Positions 1-11,280 of a stretch of DNA of 64,000 nt are shown here, one piece after another. Source of the stretch: Diorhabda sublineata (taxonomy: Eukaryota > Arthropoda > Insecta > Coleoptera > Chrysomelidae). The position numbers and the translations under genes were made by a program. The number at the start of each line of letters is the position of its first letter. Within the stretch, counting starts at the first letter, position 1. The notes beneath the pieces were generated by a model. The model searched no databases. It saw only the letters and a program-made list of their open reading frames with translations, and was not told the origin of the DNA. Where the stretch lies: assembly GCF_026230105.1 (NCBI RefSeq), contig NC_079474.1, positions 32,316,294 to 32,380,293 of the forward strand, in the 5' to 3' direction.

Positions 1-484
1 GAGGTATAAACACAAATAAAACCGCTCAGATGACTTCGAACATAACACCAACTTCTGATAACAATATGTTATTTACGTTGTTGTTTAACATAAAAATTAA
101 CCATGGTAAATAATGTTTTTAGTGACCATGAATCGGCAACATTTTTCGGGAGCAGATATTTCGATGAATGAAATTGAGAAATTTCAGGAAGTTGATTGAA
201 ATAGCAGAAGGAGATAACCTCATAGATTAGGTGATAAAACTAAAAGTAGATAATATACTTTTTAAAAGGAGTATCCAGTCACTGTTTTTCGTTAGCGTTT
301 TTCACAATGCGTTTTATTTATACACATTTTTGTTATGCAGTGACGTGGTTTTTTACTTGGTGTACAATCTTTCTTCACTATTTTCTGTCATTCACAATTT
401 CCTTCCAATTTTATGCCCAGTACTTCCTGAATTTCGATGGATCCGAGAAGTAGCTGGCTAGACCTAAAGATGGCGGTAGTTGCC
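1..484. other. AT-rich stretch, no gene seen
   Basis: I see no recognisable coding motif, tandem repeat or inverted repeat here. The open frame at 231-461 is hydrophobic and shows no family motif. Part of this stretch could be a decayed 5' half of the mariner relic that begins near 485, but no N-terminal mariner motif can be read. Confidence 0.4.
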
Positions 485-995
485 TCAAAAATACCACTGT
501 ATTAGAAAGAACATCCAATCCATGGATGAAACGTGGGTCTATCACTTCACACCCGAAATTAAAGAATGATAAAACAATGGACTGAAAAGGGAGAAACGAC
601 TCCAAAGTAGGTAAAGTCCGTTTTATCTGCAGGTAATCTAATGACATCGGTTTGGAAAAAGGAAAAACTATCAGCGATGAAACCAAGCAAAAACGGCCGC
701 ATTTGGCTAAGAAGAAGTTGTTGTTTTATCAAGACAATGCACCAGCTCACACATCCGTTATTGCAATTATCAAAATTAATGAATCAAAGTTTAAATTGCT
801 ATTTCATGCATCCTTTTTGCTAGATTCATACCCCTTGGATTATATTCTGTTCCCAGATTTGAAAAAATGGATTTTCCGACAATGAAGAGATGATATCGGC
901 AGTTAAAGACTATTTTGAAGAGCTTGACGAAATAAATATTGTTTTTTTGTGTTATTTATTGGGCCAGGTACTTCTGGGATCATCCTCGTATATAT
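485..995 (+). mobile_element. mariner transposase relic (C-terminal half)
   Basis: Degenerate mariner-family (DD34D) transposase. Readable in order, in shifting frames: MDETWVYHFTPEI at about 522-560 (region of the first catalytic Asp), AKKKLLFYQDNAPAHTSV ending near 759 (second catalytic Asp in QDNAPAHTS), PLDYILFPDLKKW near 834-870 (region of the third Asp) and VKDYFEELDE near 902-930. The helix-turn-helix N-terminus is missing. About 30 codons between SVW and KGKTI are deleted near 650. The end (GTACTTCTGGG near 967, then CCTCGTATATA) matches the end of the relic at 40,560-41,010, so both probably belong to one lineage. Several frameshifts make it non-functional. Confidence 0.88.
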
Positions 996-2802
996 ACGAT
1001 CTATCTTAGTTTCAGCGATTTCATGTACTTTACTTTTTTCTGACTACTATCACTCATTTTTTCATTTCTGTCTTAAACTTAACATATATTTTGGTTTGCT
1101 TTATTTAATTCTTGATTCTTCAATTTCTGCTTCTTTATTTATTTTTGTCATAGTCATTTTTATCATCCTGATTAAATCTCCTGGGTTATCCTTTTTCCTC
1201 GACAATGTAGGATTAATATGTCAAATACCTAATAGTGGGTAAAACACTAGACAAAATCCTATTGAAAATTAACATTCATAGAGATTTCGAATAGTGTTGT
1301 GAGTTGAGGACTGAAAGGCTTCTCCATTATAGGCGGATAAAAAATCTGTGGACCAAATTGTGTTTTCTTACAGACATCATTAACACCATACATTGTAATT
1401 TGTCTAATTAGTATCCACTTGTCTTCTCATGTCTACTGTATATTAATTCTTGATCACAACACAAATTAACAATAGATTGTAAGGTTCAAGCACAGACCAC
1501 AATATATTAAGACTCCGTCATCTAAGCAATAATAATTAGAGATTGCTCTAATAGCATTGATGGAAGAAAAGCCACATGACATGACACAATGATTTGTCAC
1601 TTGTCATTTGACAATGACTCCTCGCTTTGTTAGATATAACAAAAGCCATAGAAATATATAAACGAATCAATTAAACTGATTAAAGTACATACAGACGTGC
1701 TAGTACGTTAATCCTAAAAAATCAATTGAAATCCTTTCGATAGCTTTGTTCGCGGTAAAGATCTTAAAAATGTTCGTCATCAAATTCATGCTCAGTTTGA
1801 AATTGTGCGTTCGTCGTGCTAAAAAAAATGTTCAGGATTGCAAATCCTGTGTTCGTGGAGCACAAATTTATAATTCCGAACTTGTTCTGAAGACGTCCAA
1901 GTATTCTCGAACATGGGTAAGAATTTTGAATCGGGAGCTCTACGTACTTGTTATGATTCAGTTTAAAAAAAGCAACAACAAAGTTTATCTCCCGATCTTC
2001 CGATACTAAACATTCTGAACAAATCATGCACATATGAAACGTCGGAAGATATTCGGATGTATGTATTCGGAATGTGTTAAAATTATCTGATCCGACCAAT
2101 TCATCTTGTCGACCCGAGCAAATCCTATAGTCTGTAGGCCCATTTATACAACGCACAGTATATCGTTTGCTCCCTTACTATTATGAACTAAACTGTATGG
2201 AAAGAATTTGGATTCAAATTAAAAGTAAAGTAACGAAAAATAATACAAAATTTATTTAGTTAATTTCGTATATTTGTTGGATATGACTTCAGTTTAAAGC
2301 TCAAATTGATGGGGTGTATTTTCGTCTCGATTTATATGCATTAGCAAAATTTCCTTTCAAGAAGACTGTTCGTTTCCATTCCAAATTCATGAAATAAGCA
2401 GTCGAGCTTTAAATAAATTTGAATAGAAAATACAAACAATTTGAAAAAGTCCAAACAATGATTTGCATTTATATCGATATATGTGAAAGTTTTTGCTACT
2501 TTCTTTTTGATTATTAATATTTATGAAAATTTTTCTCAGAAAATACGAAAGTTACACAAAATTTGAAATTTAGATCCTGAAAGTTGTTGTTAAATTAATA
2601 ACGAGCAACATTTCGTTTTTAAATGCAACCAACTTTAACTAGACGCTGTTTTTTTTGTGTTTTCAAAATATACTGAGTTATGATAAAGTAATATATGTAA
2701 TTCGTAAAACGTACAACGTTTCTTTTTTGAAAAATTGCAAAATCATGTCACAATTTACAGGGACAATTTACATCACTTAAAAGTTATTCCTTCCCTATCA
2801 TC
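996..2802. other. No recognised gene; one weak small-ORF candidate
   Basis: Mostly AT-rich with no family motif. The only item of note is an ATG at 1,770 opening a 79-codon frame (MFVIKFMLSLKLCV start) about 120 bp downstream of a TATATAA at about 1,652, with a GTAAG donor-like site near 1,917. An overlapping open frame on the minus strand (1,764-2,156) shows that openness alone is weak evidence. I do not recognise the product. Confidence 0.3.
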
Positions 2803-2805
2803 TTA

Positions 2806-3377
2806 GGGCCCTTTTACACCAAACGAATCCGAAGTAATCAGAATCACTCCGAATCAAGTTGAATCTGATTGAACAAGATTCGGCTTCGAGTGCTTCGTTT
2901 AAATCTGAAGGGACTCTTTTCCCGCCTTCAGACCGGAAGAATCTGTTTCAATCAGGTTTCATTCGAGGGCGCACACGATTCAACCTGTCAGATTCGGCCC
3001 CTTTCACACCAAACGAATCCGAATCAATCTGAATCTGATTCGTCATCTCCACTCTTTCACACCAGCTGAATCAACCTGAATAATTCTTACCTGGAATGTT
3101 TAATTCTTCGCCAATTTTTATCACTGGCGTCATAAATCGCACTATTTTCTTTAACTTTTAAAATTAATAACTCCACGTCCATCTCGTATGGTTGTTGATT
3201 CAAGACTGACCGGACGAGGAATCTGACCCGATTGAACCAGATTCGTTCGGTCTGAAGGCGGGAAAAGAGTCCCTTCACATTTAAACGGAGCGCTCAAAGC
3301 CGAATCTTGGTCAATCAGATTCAACTTGATTCGGAGTGATCCAGATTGATTCGGATTCGTTTGGTGTGAAAGGGGCC
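2806..3377. mobile_element. PIF/Harbinger-like non-autonomous element, 572 bp
   Basis: The left end GGGCCCTTTTACACC (from 2,806) and the right end, read in reverse complement as GGCCCCTTTCACACC (to 3,377), are terminal inverted repeats. They are flanked on both sides by TTA (2,803-2,805 and 3,378-3,380), the 3-bp target duplication typical of PIF/Harbinger elements. The inverted similarity extends for well over 100 bp (AACGAATCCGAA, GACTCTTTTCCCGCCTTCAG and so on). A third copy of the end sequence lies inside at about 2,996-3,044 in left-end orientation, from internal duplication or a nested copy. No transposase is present. The only coding trace is a MADF-like exon on the minus strand. Confidence 0.85.
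3082..3182 (-). pseudogene. MADF-like domain first-exon remnant inside the 2,806-3,377 element
   Basis: On the minus strand an ATG at 3,182 opens a frame reading MDVELLILKVKENSAIYDAS and then DKNWRRIKHSR before a stop. The pattern hydrophobic-x-x-V-K-E-N-x-x-(I/L)-(Y/W)-D, followed by a basic segment, is the start of a MADF (Myb/SANT-like) domain. Autonomous PIF/Harbinger elements carry a second gene with a Myb/SANT/MADF-type DNA-binding protein beside the nuclease. The frame ends at CATTCCAG followed by GTAAGAA, a good 5' splice site, so this may be a true first exon whose downstream exons were lost. Family assignment is by eye on a short match. Confidence 0.5.
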
Positions 3378-3380
3378 TTA

Positions 3381-4520
3381 CTGTTATGGATTTATGTCTT
3401 ACTATATAGACGCCCTCTGTATATATGTATAAATAGTAGAATACACTTTGAATAGCGTGAAACTAGCCACAAAACGGATACGTAGTGTAAAACTAATTAT
3501 TCAATTTGTTTATGGTTTTTTTTGTAGTTATCTATTCACATATTCATTTACGTTATTTCTGAAAATTTCATAATAAACAACAGTGAATGAATGACGTCCT
3601 CAAATAGTTTTAGAGGCCAGCAATGAGTTTAAATATACCTTGTTAATTGTGTTGGATCGTTTGCATTATACAATATTTTTTGAAAAACTAACTTTGTTGT
3701 GTTTTTTTTTTTGGATAGCCTTTATTATACACGATCACAAAATTATAAATTCTCTTATTACATAGTCAAATTTAATATCAATAGAAAAATATAAAAATAA
3801 CAGTTTTTACTTGAAATTTAATGGTTTTTCATCTCCTTGCAGCCTGACTTTTTATAAAAGTTTCCTGTTTTTAGAGCTATATAACTAAATTATGGATAAA
3901 GATACAAGTGTAAAATTTTTAAATCCTGTTGTAAATTGATTTAAACAGTTTTTTTAGTTTTCCGAAAGTTTACTTTCTTGGACGTACGCCCGTTTAAAAA
4001 AAACCCGATTCGTATGTACAAAGTGTGCTCAAGAACTCTACTCTATACTAAATGTGTTTTTATGCCCATCTTATTTCTTTTTACTCAAAATATGCTCATA
4101 ATAGACCTTGAAGAGATGTTCGATTTTTTTTGCGGTGAATCACTTGAATTCTTTCTATAATATTTGTATGATTTTATGTTGTATGTTAACGAGAATTCTG
4201 GGAGATTCTGGGCACTGGATATTTAAAAAAAAGAGTTTTTAGATTGAAAGTGTACAGGTGAAATCGATACGCAAATAGGGAATACAGGAAACAGAGTGAA
4301 TTTTTTCTCAAGTGCATATAAATCGCATTTACCTAACCTAATCTAACATAATCTTATTTGATATGAGCTATAACCGGTTAAAAATGATTTATCCAGTTTG
4401 ATCTGGTTTTTTTTTCGGAAAGTGGTCGCCCCTTGGACGAGGCAGCTCCAATGTATTATTAAGCGTTATATGGGCTCTCAGGATAAAACACAAACTCAAG
4501 AATTGATTGAAACGAGTTGT
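3381..4520. other. AT-rich stretch, nothing recognised
   Basis: No coding motif, no repeat structure and no RNA gene seen. Homopolymer T and A runs are common. Confidence 0.4.
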
Positions 4521-5000
4521 CAAAAACTGACATTGTGAATATATTTAGAGAATGTTGCACTTTCGAACATTAATAAAACAATAACTGAATGCGAACAAGG
4601 AAAACCATGTTTAAACCTTCCAAAAAGTAGGCGGCCTAGAGTTTTTCACTAATTCCCAGTCAAATAGATTGTTGGCTCGCCGATTTCGGGTTTTCCACAT
4701 GACCATTAGTCAAGAAGATGGGATGACGAAAAATATTCCATCTTATCACATTCGAAAAGTCAATGATGGAATTCATACGGATGACATTGAAAATTGTCCC
4801 AATGACGTGAAATATAAAAAAATGAAATTTGAAGATACAGTTTTGATCTGGTGTCTTCGTCTACGTCATACAGAATAACCAGAGATTCTTTAGTGGCATC
4901 ATGACATTCAATTTGTACCCAATAAAGAATGTAGTCCCCCAAATGTTCCCCAGGCTCGCTCTATTGACGATTTTGGGTGATATGGACTGTGTGATAATTG
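4521..5000 (+). mobile_element. Tc1/mariner-superfamily transposase relic
   Basis: The strongest piece is near 4,906-4,975, reading QFVPN, then SPPNVPQARSIDDF with a small frame change. This corresponds to the motif FVPKxxNPPNVPQARPIEDFWG found before the last catalytic acid in one group of Tc1/mariner-superfamily transposases. Upstream, LPKSRRPR near 4,616-4,640 resembles the GRPR segment between the two helix-turn-helix motifs, and a frame at 4,669-4,878 covers the middle. The frame is broken several times and the final W is lost (DFG then stop). No terminal repeats were found. Confidence 0.55.
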
Positions 5001-5750
5001 CTATGATAAACTTGATAATATTTTTGAATACAGAATGAAGAGACCTTTCAAACGATATGTCATAAGCCGATTTAAAAACAATATTTGAATTTATGTACCG
5101 AAATAATGAATTTATTCTATTTAATTTTCACACTGTATAAAACCATTTGTTTCGTAGAAGATTTCGGTGTAAAATATGAAACTAGTTTTCATTATATGAT
5201 TTAGTGAATGAGTTCTGCAAATTTTCTTTTTAAATTTATCGAGAATATAGTGCGTATATTTGTTTTAACAGCAGTGAACGTGTTAAAACAAAATTACAGT
5301 TCTATTTATTCATTTAACTAAATTTGATACGCCACTGGTTTTCCCCGTACACAAACAAACCTTGACAACATTTGGTTTTTTCTATATACATGTATTATAT
5401 AGACGAATAACAACTTTATGTACGATCTATAAATATTTGAAAAATTAACGACGAAATAACCCACTGTTTAAGTTAGTATCATCAATAAGTATGACCGTCA
5501 ATATGTCAAGGATAAGGTCGAATTGATCAATACTTTTGTGTTTTAGCTTATATTATTCAATCGGATGTTTCGTTTCGAAATATACACTCTTGAATAATAC
5601 ATTTAGAAACTTGATATTGCAAAAATCTTAGCTGATATTTTACATTCCGTACCAATAGGGTAAAAAGCAAAATATTGGAATCATCGAGGTACAAAGATAT
5701 TTTGAGTAATTCCTCTCCGGTGTCGTAGAGATTTAATATTATACATGAAG
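5001..5750. other. AT-rich stretch, nothing recognised
   Basis: No family motif or repeat structure seen. It may include decayed upstream sequence of the GIY-YIG relic, but nothing readable supports this. Confidence 0.35.
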
Positions 5751-5751
5751 T

Positions 5752-6000
5752 ACTTCCTAATCAATTGTGGTGCTATTTACATAGGACCGACATTTTCTTA
5801 TTTAGAAAATAGATTAAAAGATCATCAATACCATAAAAAAATAAAATTCCATCAAGGAATCACGAAATATTGAAAAAACATACATTCCATTACAAAAATT
5901 TAAGGAGAGAATTTTTAGAAAATGAAAAAAAAAAGACCTAAAGAATTTGATTGCTGAATTTAAAGTCTGTGATAAGTTGTACGATCCGGTGTTAAGGATC
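5752..6000 (+). pseudogene. GIY-YIG endonuclease domain relic (Penelope-like retroelement?)
   Basis: From about 5,752 the plus strand reads NCGAIYIGPT and then SYLENRLKDHQYHKK before a stop. This has the layout of a GIY-YIG nuclease domain: a Cys-containing start, (G)xIYIGxT, then an Arg-containing helix (YLxxRLKxH) with the conserved Arg. In insect genomes an isolated GIY-YIG with this spacing usually comes from Penelope-like elements, where it sits C-terminal to the reverse transcriptase. No reverse transcriptase can be read upstream, and downstream the frame decays (KMKKKRPKEF). The element class is inferred; the motif itself is clear. Confidence 0.5.
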
Positions 6001-6132
6001 GGATAAGTTTCAGGACTGTACAATTTACCCCACAATATGTTTGAAATCAGATTTTGATTAATAAAATGCGAAATAGCTTTGATTATATAAAAAAAGAGGT
6101 AACAAATAGAGATTTACTCAGCTCAGATCTTA

Positions 6133-6660
6133 TAATCAGGTCAATTTAGACATTCGAAGTTACATGAATTCCCATCAGGCTGAAAATCATTAAAATTGTT
6201 TAAAATACAATTTAACATACAATTTGAATGTTCCCTATCATTTTTGTGTATGGAAAAAATTTTATTCGAGGTCAAAGATCAAAAAAATGAGTTTTCCGCA
6301 AATTTTCAGCAAAACGGTGAATTTTATCATAAAAATACCTCAACTTTTTGAATCGTTATATCTCAGAAACGGTGGCTCTGAGGAAAAAAAGTATTGATAC
6401 ATTTTTTGTAGATAATTTTATGATATACAATTTTTATCGGAGGTATTTTTATGATAAAACTTACCGTTTTGCTGATAATCGCGAAAAACTCGTTTTTTAG
6501 ACCTTTGACGTTGAATAAAATTTTTTCCAAACACGGAAATGATGGGAACATTCAAATTTAATTTTCAATTGTATTTTAAACCATTTTACTGATTTTCAGC
6601 TTGATGGGAATTTATGTAGCTTCACTCTTATTTTTTGGTCTAATTTGACCGGACTATTAT
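6133..6660. mobile_element. Long inverted-repeat element (MITE-like), about 530 bp
   Basis: The two halves are imperfect inverted copies over most of their length. The left side reads GGTCAATTTAGAC, GAAGTTACATGAATTCCCAT, AATGTTCCC and so on. The right side in reverse complement reads GGTCAAATTAGACC, GAAGCTACATAAATTCCCAT, GATGGGAACATTC reversed and so on. The mirrored segment ATGATAAAA/TTTTATCAT lies near the middle. Divergence is visible throughout, so the copy is old. No coding sequence and no clear target duplication were found; the ends are placed only to within a few bases. Confidence 0.65.
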
Positions 6661-8340
6661 ACAGTTTACCAAGACTTCAAGAGTGCTTCAACAAAACTTC
6701 GGTAACAACTAGCAGTTTTTTGTTTTTATAGAGTAAAACTGATTGATTTCTATATAAAAGTACTGATTTCAACTCGGTCGAAGGTAAAGTACAATTTCTG
6801 TCAATCGCAAACATAAAAAAACCGATTGTGGACTTGTTGTTGGTTGTCTACCTCGCAGGCAAATAACCAAATATTATAGATTTGAAAAGGAATCTAATAC
6901 AATTCATATTTTGATAAATACCGAACTAGGACTCAAGTCAAGAAACTTAAAGCAAGACAATTTTTAGCAACAACAACATAATTTTCGGAATATTTTCCAG
7001 AAATTCAATTATATGTTTAATGTTTTGCGTACCGTTTTCAAAATGTTAGTGGTACGCCTATGTTTATTAAATAGATCGCATAGCTACGTCAACCATTATG
7101 TACATAGACTTCCTTCAATTATCCAAACATTGAACATAAGTGCGTGTTTATAACGTGGAAGATATTTTAGTTGTGAATATTACAATATGGAACCCTGTTT
7201 GCATAAGAAATTTGTATAAAATATACATAATCTAATTTAGTTTATTATTTACTACTACAATTAGGATTTAGTAAACAAATTGTTCTCTCCATAGACCAGT
7301 TTTACATTTAAAGTTTACGCATTTGTCAAAGATCGAAGCAAAATCAATAATTTGACCAAAATATTTGCTTATCCTGATTAGATTCGTAAATTTCTTCATG
7401 TATTCTTTGTATGAGAGTAAAGAAGATAGAGCTAGTGGACGAACTACGTAAACGCGCAACCCCAGATTTACAAAATCGATATGCAACCATCGACACATTT
7501 GTACGTATTAAAGTTTAAATCAGTTATGACAAAGTATGGACGAATTCGCAAAAAGAATAATGTTTTTTAGAGTTTTTATACTACACTCGATTTCTCTACG
7601 GAAGTTTTAGAATGTGCACATTACATTTATAAGTGCCTAGACAAGCCAAGGAGATAAATAGTAACTTTGAATTTAGGAATAAACATCGTACAAGACTTAA
7701 CATCTCCAATTAATTCTTAAAATAATGATACCTTAACATCAACGAGCTTGTCAAAAACAAGAAACTCCGGTATATCTCGATCCTCGAGAATAATCACCCT
7801 TTTTTATAACTTTGATATGACTTTTAACAACCCTATATTATAAACTATGTAATTAAATACATAAAATGTTATAAGAAATCAGTACAGTCTTCAATTTGAA
7901 TCTGGCGCGCCTACACATTCTTCATTTCATATATGGTCCTCTGCAAAATTGACTTTGACACTCCTAGTTTAAAGAAACACAATTTAATAGCACTAAGGAA
8001 CGCGCTTTTAGTGTCAGTTATACTAAAAATTGGAAAAAAAGAAATATATGTCAGAAGAGAACTGCAAATTCATCATGATGATTGCTACTTTAAGTTGGTA
8101 TGGATAGTGATTTTGAATCATCAACCTCAGGTCAAAACCAGCCCTAACTATTTTTACAAACCGAAATGAATTATTTAGAGACACGAGGTTTTTTTTTTCA
8201 ACCTCCGATTGCACAGTATGATAGCCACTAATGCAGCAAGTAATAAGTGTGCGTATTAGGCGCACGTTCTTTTCCCGTTGAGATTTAGTCACATAAATAC
8301 GTCCGAAACGAAACGACTTCCACAAAATTCAAATGAACAG
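6661..8340. other. No recognised gene or repeat
   Basis: Open frames at 7,268-7,498 (minus) and 7,933-8,169 (plus) show no motif I recognise. The end of this stretch may contain degraded mid-part sequence of the mariner relic that becomes readable at about 8,355. Confidence 0.35.
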
Positions 8341-8690
8341 TCGTAAGATAACGTCCAAAAAGGAGTGTTGCTTGAGAAGTTCATGCATCGTCGAATAATA
8401 GTTAATGCAGATTTTTATTGTGAAACTTTGCGACGCAAATCAAATCAATGACTGGAATTGCACACAACGAACTCCTAACGACTCCAGCATTGTGACATTT
8501 TCGAACACTCACCAAACAGTCCCGACCTAGCACCGAGTGTCCTGAACTGAAACAGTACCTTGGAGGGCGGCGCTCCCACACTGACGTGGAGCTCAAAGAA
8601 ACCATCACAACTCATTATCAATCATTAGAGGCTACGTTCTATAAAGATGGGATTGCATACCTCAATCGCGAAGGTGATTATATATAGAAA
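8341..8690 (+). mobile_element. mariner transposase relic (C-terminal half)
   Basis: Readable pieces in order: KGVLLEKFM (8,359-8,385), DFYCETLRRK (8,410-8,439), NSPDLAPS (8,515-8,538, the YSPDLAPxD block with the third catalytic Asp), YLGGRRSHTDVELKET (8,556-8,603) and FYKDGIAYLNREGDYI (8,637-8,684). The last two are very close to the standard end of mariner transposases of the type also found in SETMAR-like sequences. The segment that should hold the second catalytic Asp is scrambled, with in-frame stops. The 5' half is absent or unreadable. Confidence 0.85.
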
Positions 8691-8754
8691 TAAATTGTAT
8701 TGTACTTTATTTTTGGTAATAAAATCATTTTTCTACGTTCATCCATATTTTCTT

Positions 8755-8900
8755 TCTAGTCGATCGGAGGTTGAAAAAGAAACAACCCTCGTAGATTTGG
8801 GATTTCCAAAAGACCTTTCTGAAGAACTGGTTTCTAGATTGAAGCTAAAAAATTTTCTTGTCCCAGAAATTATCTTACTAGTACTATTTAAAGAAACGTA
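8755..8900 (+). pseudogene. Fragment resembling a multi-copy insect repeat protein
   Basis: The frame includes TLVDLGFPKDLSEELVSRLK followed by LKNFLVPE. I recall a very similar segment (LGFPKDLAEELxSRLKxKNLL) from a protein that occurs in many copies in arthropod genomes and is probably transposon-derived, but I cannot name the family. The frame stays open back through the end of the mariner relic, but only residues from about 8,755 look conserved. It ends with a stop at 8,899. The assignment rests on memory of a pattern. Confidence 0.35.
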
Positions 8901-11085
8901 AAAAATAAACGGATATAATTTGAAAAATAACTTAATGTGATACAAGAAAAATGTTTGAAATCAACTTTCAAAGTGTTAAAAAATGCAGGCTTGTGTTATC
9001 AATTATCGACTGTCGAGCCTGTTTGGTAAACTATTAAATAATTTGATATACGAATTGTGATTCGTTTTTCGTAAACTTGTACTACGTCTTTATAGGAATA
9101 TTTCCCAGTTAGTCCAGACATTTCTCATTTCATCCTTGTACAATATTTACTAACTATAGTTGAAGTGGGAAAACACGTAGACGGCCTGAATCAACTTTGT
9201 GACAGGTTAACAAACCATCGCAGACTAAGTGAACAAATAGAGACTTCGTTCAAAAATTTAAGAGCAAGTTCTTATAAAATCATCAGACAATACCACAAAC
9301 ATCAAATGAAATATACAATAAAGTATTATGTGAAAACTTATAAGTCGTTTTAAGGATGTAATCTAATTAAAATTTGACAGGAAACAGTGAGTCAATTATA
9401 TTAGACATAATAGTTTGTTTTTTAATTTTTATTGATTCAAATTTCAAGTTTAATAATAAGAGGATAGTCATGAGGAACTTTACATACTTTTACGATATAT
9501 TTAGTCCCCCAGGAAGGAAATCATGTGACAACTAAATAGTGTCAGCTCCTATTCATTATTAATTTACAAGGTGATTCGTGGAATTAACCATAAATTTTAA
9601 TTGCCTATAGTATTTACACAGCTATTTTGATTTTTTAATTTTTTTCACTCTACTATCAATTCAACTGGTAGAAGTTTAACTTTGAAATTCCAGGACAGGT
9701 TTTGGACAAATCCATTTATTTATTCGTATTGAATATTGCACCTTGTATAACATATTTCTTAAGGCCGCTTGCAATGCAAGACGCCATATTTCTTGATCAA
9801 AAGAATGCGCGAATGAGTTTCTAATCTACTAATATTACGTTTTATTTTCATTAGGAGTTGTTCAAATGTTTCTTCATCCATACTCAACTAATTTTTCTAT
9901 GTTTTTCTCGTCTAATTCTCTAGCTAATCTGTCTACTGTAATTAGCTATGTTATTTTCAATTTTAAACTGCCCATAAAATATTAAATAAAGTTTGAGGTT
10001 AGGAAATAGTTTACTTTTACTTTTGGAATTTTGATTAGTGGCAACCATGATGTAGTGGTAAAAAACATAATGTCAAACGACATGCAATATTCGTCTGTGT
10101 AATATTTCAACGTTTCAAGGAATTGCATGAGTTAAAATATTCCATAGATGATTATTGCACGTCGCTTTATATTATGCAAGTCTCTTTCCATTGCATTATG
10201 GCTGCCTCTAACAAAAATTCCATTAGTAAAAGCAAACAAATGCTAACCTCAATTTTTGTTCAATATTTTGTAGCCGGTTTCAAATTGAGAATAATAAGTA
10301 AGTAACGAAGTGAATAATTGGTCAGTGAATCGCTGTCAATAATTATATCTGCTGCTGCCTTACTTTTGGTGGCAGATGAACAGGTTGGTTGTTAAGCAAA
10401 AAGTAACTAGATTTGTCACTAGAATTGCAGCTTGCATGCAATAAAAACGACAGTTTTTAGTTAACGATCAATCTTATCAAACATAGGACAGACAAGTTAA
10501 TTATTTAAGATAGTTTAAATTTAAATTGATTGATATTTGTCCTCAAAAAATATTTTTAATTGGAGAATAAATAATAAATTTGAATCGTGAATCAGAATGC
10601 AAATTCTAACCGCACTTTTTGTTTTTATTACATCAATTATTTACGAGAGTAATGTACGTTATAATTTTTGTAACCAATATGACGATATCGCAGTTCTACG
10701 CTGTTATAATTACAGAACATTATAAATACATCATCCCGTTTCGATTTTCCGAATAAACAAAAATACAAAAATAACTTGTAAATGACGAACTAGAGATGAG
10801 TCGGTGCGTCTATATCGAGATTACAAAATTTTGGAATTCGCTACCGGTCAAATATTATCCGAGGTGAATTGTTCCTTTTTTAAAAAAAATCACCGTGGGC
10901 GTTTTGGAAATAAGTCAGTGCGTAAAAAGCCGAAAAATATTTTGGCAAACTTCAGACATGATTCACTTGTTTTGTTTGGTTATACTTTCTTCAATAAAAT
11001 TAGAGACATGATGGTATAATTAATGTAATTTATGTAACTCGTTTTTTTTGGCACCAATTAGGGAAATGGAAGTATTTTTGTTTTA
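8901..11085. other. No recognised gene or repeat
   Basis: Frames at 9,165-9,353, 10,123-10,305 and 10,804-11,019 (plus) are open but carry no motif I know and have no start context or neighbouring exons that would support a gene. The rest is AT-rich. Confidence 0.35.
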
Positions 11086-11089
11086 GTTG

Positions 11090-11280
11090 ATCACAAACAA
11101 CGCGTACATACAGGGTGTCTTCATTAACAAAGATTTACAAAAAAATCTGTTATACTTAACCTATTTTTACTTAAAAGTTTTGTTTGTTTAACGTTTGCAG
11201 CGATGGAAAATTTTAATTGATCTCAAACAACGCATACATACAGGGTGTCTTCATTAACAAAGATTTATACTTAACCTATT
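11090..11280 (+). repeat. Direct duplication of about 60 bp with GGGTGT core
   Basis: The segment TTGATCACAAACAACGCGTA...CATACAGGGTGTCTTCATTA...ACTTAACCTATT, starting at about 11,088, recurs from about 11,218 as TTGATCTCAAACAACGCATA...CATACAGGGTGTCTTCATTA...ACTTAACCTATT. The two copies start about 130 bp apart. The ACAGGGTGTC motif is seen at the ends of several insect repeats, so this may be a terminus duplicated in tandem. No inverted partner was found. Confidence 0.7.

Noticed and set aside
1764..2156. 130-codon frame on the minus strand, the longest uninterrupted one in the window
   Set aside because: Composition and motif content look random, and it overlaps an equally plausible plus-strand frame; no family recognised.
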